Assembly (NCBI RefSeq): GCF_047730175.1
Contig: NZ_CP159833.1
Coordinates: 1,612,001-1,676,000 of the forward strand
Direction of reading: 5' to 3'
DNA length: 64,000 bases
DNA from: Marifrigoribacter sp047730175
GTDB taxonomy: Bacteria; Bacteroidota; Bacteroidia; Flavobacteriales; Flavobacteriaceae
Within the stretch, counting starts at the first letter, position 1. Each line of letters begins with the position of its first letter. Shown here piece after piece: positions 61,211-64,000 of the stretch. The translations under genes were made by a program, and so were the position numbers. A model generated the notes under the pieces. That model saw nothing but the letters and a program-made list of their open reading frames with translations. It searched no databases and had not been told where the DNA came from.

Positions 61211-63061
61211 TTAATTTATAGGTATTAAAAATTGGATAATCACTCCAGATTCATTGTTGTCATTATTTTTCTTATCAATAATTTCGACCCCTTTTTTAGT
61301 TGATTTTTTGATGAAATCTGAAATTAAATTTAAAGATGTAGACTGTTTTACTTCAGACTTTTCAGTAGTAATACCAAACCCATTATCTTCAATAACACAA
61401 TGTACATATTTGCCAGCTAAGGTAAGTGTAATATTTATTTTTCCTTTATAATCAATATGTTTAAAACCATGTTCTATGCTATTTTCAACAAAAGGTTGTA
61501 TTAACATGGGAGGTATCGATATTTCGTCTTCCTCATCAATTTCATTTAAAAGTATATCGTAATCAAACTTATCGGGAAACCTCAGTAATTGTAAATCCAT
61601 ATATTTTTTTAAAGATTCTAATTCATCTTCAATAGACACATAATTAGATAAAGAGTTTTCAAGTATAAGGCGTAACAACCTAGAAAATTTTAAGAGATAT
61701 TTTTTTGATTGTTCTGGATCATCTTTTAATAAGTTTTGAATTGCATATAGGGTGTTAAAAGTGAAATGTGGATTCATTTGAGCGCGCAATAATCGTTGCT
61801 GCATTTGCAAATTTTGTTGTTCAAATTTTTGCTTTCTGTTAAGTAAAAATAAATATCCAATGATGATTAAAAGAACAGTTAATATGATAACAAGAATTAA
61901 CCTTGACTTTAACTTTATTGACTTTATTTCAATCTCTTGATTTTCTTTTATCAGTTTTTTCTCATTAATATTTGCTTTGCTAAGAGCAACTAACTCGTGA
62001 CTAAACTTATCTGAATACACTAGATCTTGGTGTTTATAAATAGTATCTATATACCGAGTTACTTCATTTATATTTTTATTTGTTAATGAAGCTAATTGTA
62101 GATGGTAGTCAAAAAAACTTTTTTGCAATCTTCTTTCAATAGTGTGGATGCCTAATAAACCAACAGAGTCTAAATATACTCTTGCGGTATCATATTGTTT
62201 TAATTTAATACATACTTCTGCAATGTTATTGTATTTAATAGCGAGCCGATTCACTTTATTGAATGGATCTTCTAACTTCTGAAAAAATTGCAATGATTTT
62301 TGATAATCTTGTAATGCTTTTTGATAATCTCCTTCCCAAAAAGCATATACGCCATATTCTCCATATATGAAACTCTTTTGATTGTCTGAAAGATCTTTTT
62401 CAATATTGATAAGGCTATCCATAATTTGAAAAGCCCCTTTTTTATCATTTAAATAATAATATTTATAATCAGCTTGATCTAGTATAGCAGAAAGAATATT
62501 AGTAGTGTCTTTTTCTTTAGCTAACTGTAAACGCAGCTTGTTTATCTGTAAGGACTTATCGTATTGTTTTAGCTTAGTATAAATGGATTCTTCAAAGTAA
62601 TATGCCCAAGTTAAATCCTTATGTTGTTTTTCTTTATTTAAAAGGGATTTAAATTTATTGCTTATGGTAAAACAATCGCCGTATTTTTCAAGACTAGCAA
62701 AAGTATTCCATGCTCTTTCATAATAATCTCTTTGTCTTGGATAATAAATAGAATCATTTACAAATTCTGTAGCATTATAAAAATAAAATGCCGCACTATC
62801 TAACACACCTCTCTCCTTAAAGTTGAGTCCTAATAAAAAATTATTTTCAGCTTTAAGAGAGTCTGAAATATTATTTTTTAATAGAATTAATTTTTTTGCT
62901 TTTTCTAGATAATGATAACTTGAATCTAATGAAATTGAAGTAGCTATTTCATGAAAGTGAATGATTTCATCTTCACCTGTTACATGAGTATTGTTTTTCA
63001 ACTTGCTACAACCCAATAGAATAATGGGCAATAAAAAATAAACAAAATTAATTCTGCGCAT
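61211..63061 (-). CDS. LytS/YehU-type sensor histidine kinase with TPR sensor domain
   Basis: A 616-residue protein with an N-terminal lipobox-like LLGC (about residue 18), TPR-like helical repeats to about 370 (YGEYGVYAFWEGDYQKALQDYQKSLQF and others), one membrane helix about 388-410 (LILVIILTVLLIIIGYLFLL) and a coiled segment leading to the HisKA_7TM/His_kinase domain: LLRAQMNPHFTFNTLYAIQNLL (phospho-acceptor His) and ISIPPMLIQPFVENSIEHGFKH (N box), VIEDNGFGI (G box). The first gene of the pair with the LytTR regulator. Sensor domain is probably periplasmic. Confidence 0.92.
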   Translation of the reverse strand: MRRINFVYFLLPIILLGCSKLKNNTHVTGEDEIIHFHEIATSISLDSSYHYLEKAKKLILLKNNISDSLKAENNFLLGLNFKERGVLDSAAFYFYNATEFVNDSIYYPRQRDYYERAWNTFASLEKYGDCFTISNKFKSLLNKEKQHKDLTWAYYFEESIYTKLKQYDKSLQINKLRLQLAKEKDTTNILSAILDQADYKYYYLNDKKGAFQIMDSLINIEKDLSDNQKSFIYGEYGVYAFWEGDYQKALQDYQKSLQFFQKLEDPFNKVNRLAIKYNNIAEVCIKLKQYDTARVYLDSVGLLGIHTIERRLQKSFFDYHLQLASLTNKNINEVTRYIDTIYKHQDLVYSDKFSHELVALSKANINEKKLIKENQEIEIKSIKLKSRLILVIILTVLLIIIGYLFLLNRKQKFEQQNLQMQQRLLRAQMNPHFTFNTLYAIQNLLKDDPEQSKKYLLKFSRLLRLILENSLSNYVSIEDELESLKKYMDLQLLRFPDKFDYDILLNEIDEEDEISIPPMLIQPFVENSIEHGFKHIDYKGKINITLTLAGKYVHCVIEDNGFGITTEKSEVKQSTSLNLISDFIKKSTKKGVEIIDKKNNDNNESGVIIQFLIPIN

Positions 63062-63147
63062 AATTTATTTAATATTACTATTTAAAACATGTAGTTGTAT
63101 AAGTTAAATTTACTACTATTAAAACTGACATCGTTTCAATTTTATAT

Positions 63148-63155
63148 TATTTTTG
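63148..63155 (+). promoter_or_regulatory. -7 element of the nuclease gene
   Basis: TATTTTTG (TAnnTTTG) covers the TTG codon at 63153, so translation most likely begins at ATG 63168; this leaves a very short leader. Confidence 0.5.
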
Positions 63156-63167
63156 AAAAAAAATGGA

Positions 63168-63983
63168 ATGAACAAGAAACTAACCTATACAATTTTATTA
63201 ATAATCGTTACTGTTGGACTCTATTATTTAGATAAGAAAGTTGATAGGGATAATGAAGAATATCCTGTAGAGATTGATGCTGAAAAGAACAATTCAACAG
63301 AATTTGATACTTCTATGTTGCCAACCTCTACTACAGGGGCTATAATAGAACATTCTTTTTTTACACTTTCCTATGCTGAAAAACATGAACAAGCCGAGTG
63401 GGTTGCTTATACTTTAAAAGAAGATCATATTTCGAATCACGATTTTAAACGCCCTTATTTTATAGAAGATCGGAAAGTAAAAACAAAATCTGCTGATTGG
63501 CGCAATTATAAAAAGTCAGGTTATGATCGTGGGCATTTATGCCCAGCTGGAGATCGTACTTTTAATTACGACGCCTATCATGAAACTTTTTTAACCAGTA
63601 ATATTAGTCCTCAAAATCATGAATTCAATGCTGGTATTTGGAATCGTTTAGAGCAAAAAACACGTTTTTGGGCTAAGAAATATAATGACGTATATGTGGT
63701 AACTGGAGGCATCTTAAGAAATGGATTAGAAAAGATTGGAGATGAAAATGTTTCGGTGCCTAATGAATTTTATAAAATAATTGTAGATGCTTCAGATGGG
63801 AATTATAAGGCTATTTCATTTTTAATTCCGAATAAAACTAGCAGCAAATCTTTTTATGAATATGCTGTTTCTATTGATGAAATTGAGAATAAAACGGGCA
63901 TTGATTTTTTTCCAGATTTGTCAGATCAAATAGAGAATAAATTAGAATCAGAGATTAATTTAAAAGCTTGGGGAAAACGTTAG
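63168..63983 (+). CDS. DNA/RNA non-specific endonuclease (NUC1 family)
   Basis: A 271-residue protein from ATG 63168 with an N-terminal hydrophobic segment (LTYTILLIIVTVGLYYL), a signal or anchor, and a beta-beta-alpha-metal nuclease domain: SGYDRGHLCPAGDRTFN carries the DRGH motif with the catalytic His, and TSNISPQNHEFNAGIWNRLEQ the metal-binding Asn and Glu. Probably acts outside the cytoplasm in DNA/RNA degradation or nutrient scavenging. The stop is 17 bp from the window edge. Confidence 0.92.
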   Translation: MNKKLTYTILLIIVTVGLYYLDKKVDRDNEEYPVEIDAEKNNSTEFDTSMLPTSTTGAIIEHSFFTLSYAEKHEQAEWVAYTLKEDHISNHDFKRPYFIEDRKVKTKSADWRNYKKSGYDRGHLCPAGDRTFNYDAYHETFLTSNISPQNHEFNAGIWNRLEQKTRFWAKKYNDVYVVTGGILRNGLEKIGDENVSVPNEFYKIIVDASDGNYKAISFLIPNKTSSKSFYEYAVSIDEIENKTGIDFFPDLSDQIENKLESEINLKAWGKR

Positions 63984-64000
63984 TGATTATTTTATATGCA

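Overview
The window is a low-GC, gene-dense stretch from a member of the Bacteroidota, almost certainly a marine Flavobacteriaceae. The evidence is a type IX secretion sorting domain on a very large M36 peptidase, many small Cys-lipoproteins, a mevalonate-pathway pair with class II HMG-CoA reductase, bS16 with a long acidic tail, and promoters of the Bacteroidota type (TTG then TAnnTTTG) in front of several genes. No phage genes, transposase, CRISPR array, rRNA or SusC/SusD pair was seen.

Layout. 1-8.5 kb: end of an APH-type kinase gene, a GH63/MGH1-like lipoprotein glycosidase, a nosY-like gene remnant, a DUF4407 membrane protein, a BlaI/BlaR-type repressor-peptidase pair with three tandem operators laid over its promoter, PhnA and an M20 dipeptidase, then tRNA-Leu(UAG). 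9.0-21.7 kb: a seven-gene operon that is the most interesting part of the window: GntR regulator, aldose epimerase, Na+/sugar symporter, galactokinase, a GH101 endo-alpha-N-acetylgalactosaminidase, a GH2 beta-galactosidase and an N-acetylhexosamine 1-kinase (NahK type). Together these read as a pathway that strips Gal-beta-1,3-GalNAc (mucin core 1) from O-glycoproteins, splits it, imports the sugars and phosphorylates both halves, without SusCD and without a lacto-N-biose phosphorylase. 21.8-31.4 kb: upp, a PLP decarboxylase, a tandem duplication that left a decarboxylase 3' fragment and two paralogous lipoproteins, and a secreted M36 fungalysin-type peptidase.

31.6-45 kb is mostly housekeeping: a BaiN/HI0933 flavoprotein, rpsP-rimM-trmN6, a DDAH-family hydrolase with an amino-acid permease, a Rieske oxygenase, glutaryl-CoA dehydrogenase, a metallophosphoesterase, the Nfu/Mrp iron-sulfur pair, and a GHMP kinase with HMG-CoA reductase. 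45-51.7 kb is a peptide-use cassette (DPP4, two POT transporters, a thioredoxin-like protein). 51.7-56.7 kb is a minus-strand run (ComEC, NlpC/P60, LpxB, a small membrane protein, SurE) whose spacers are filled by copies of a dispersed repeat also found in front of the decarboxylase gene. 57-64 kb holds a C-terminal processing protease, a DppC-type permease, a LytS/LytTR two-component pair and a secreted-type nuclease.

Several starts have been moved from TTG or distal ATG codons to internal ATGs because a TAnnTTTG promoter element overlaps the longer reading frame. Functional names rest on motif recognition by eye; no database search was run.
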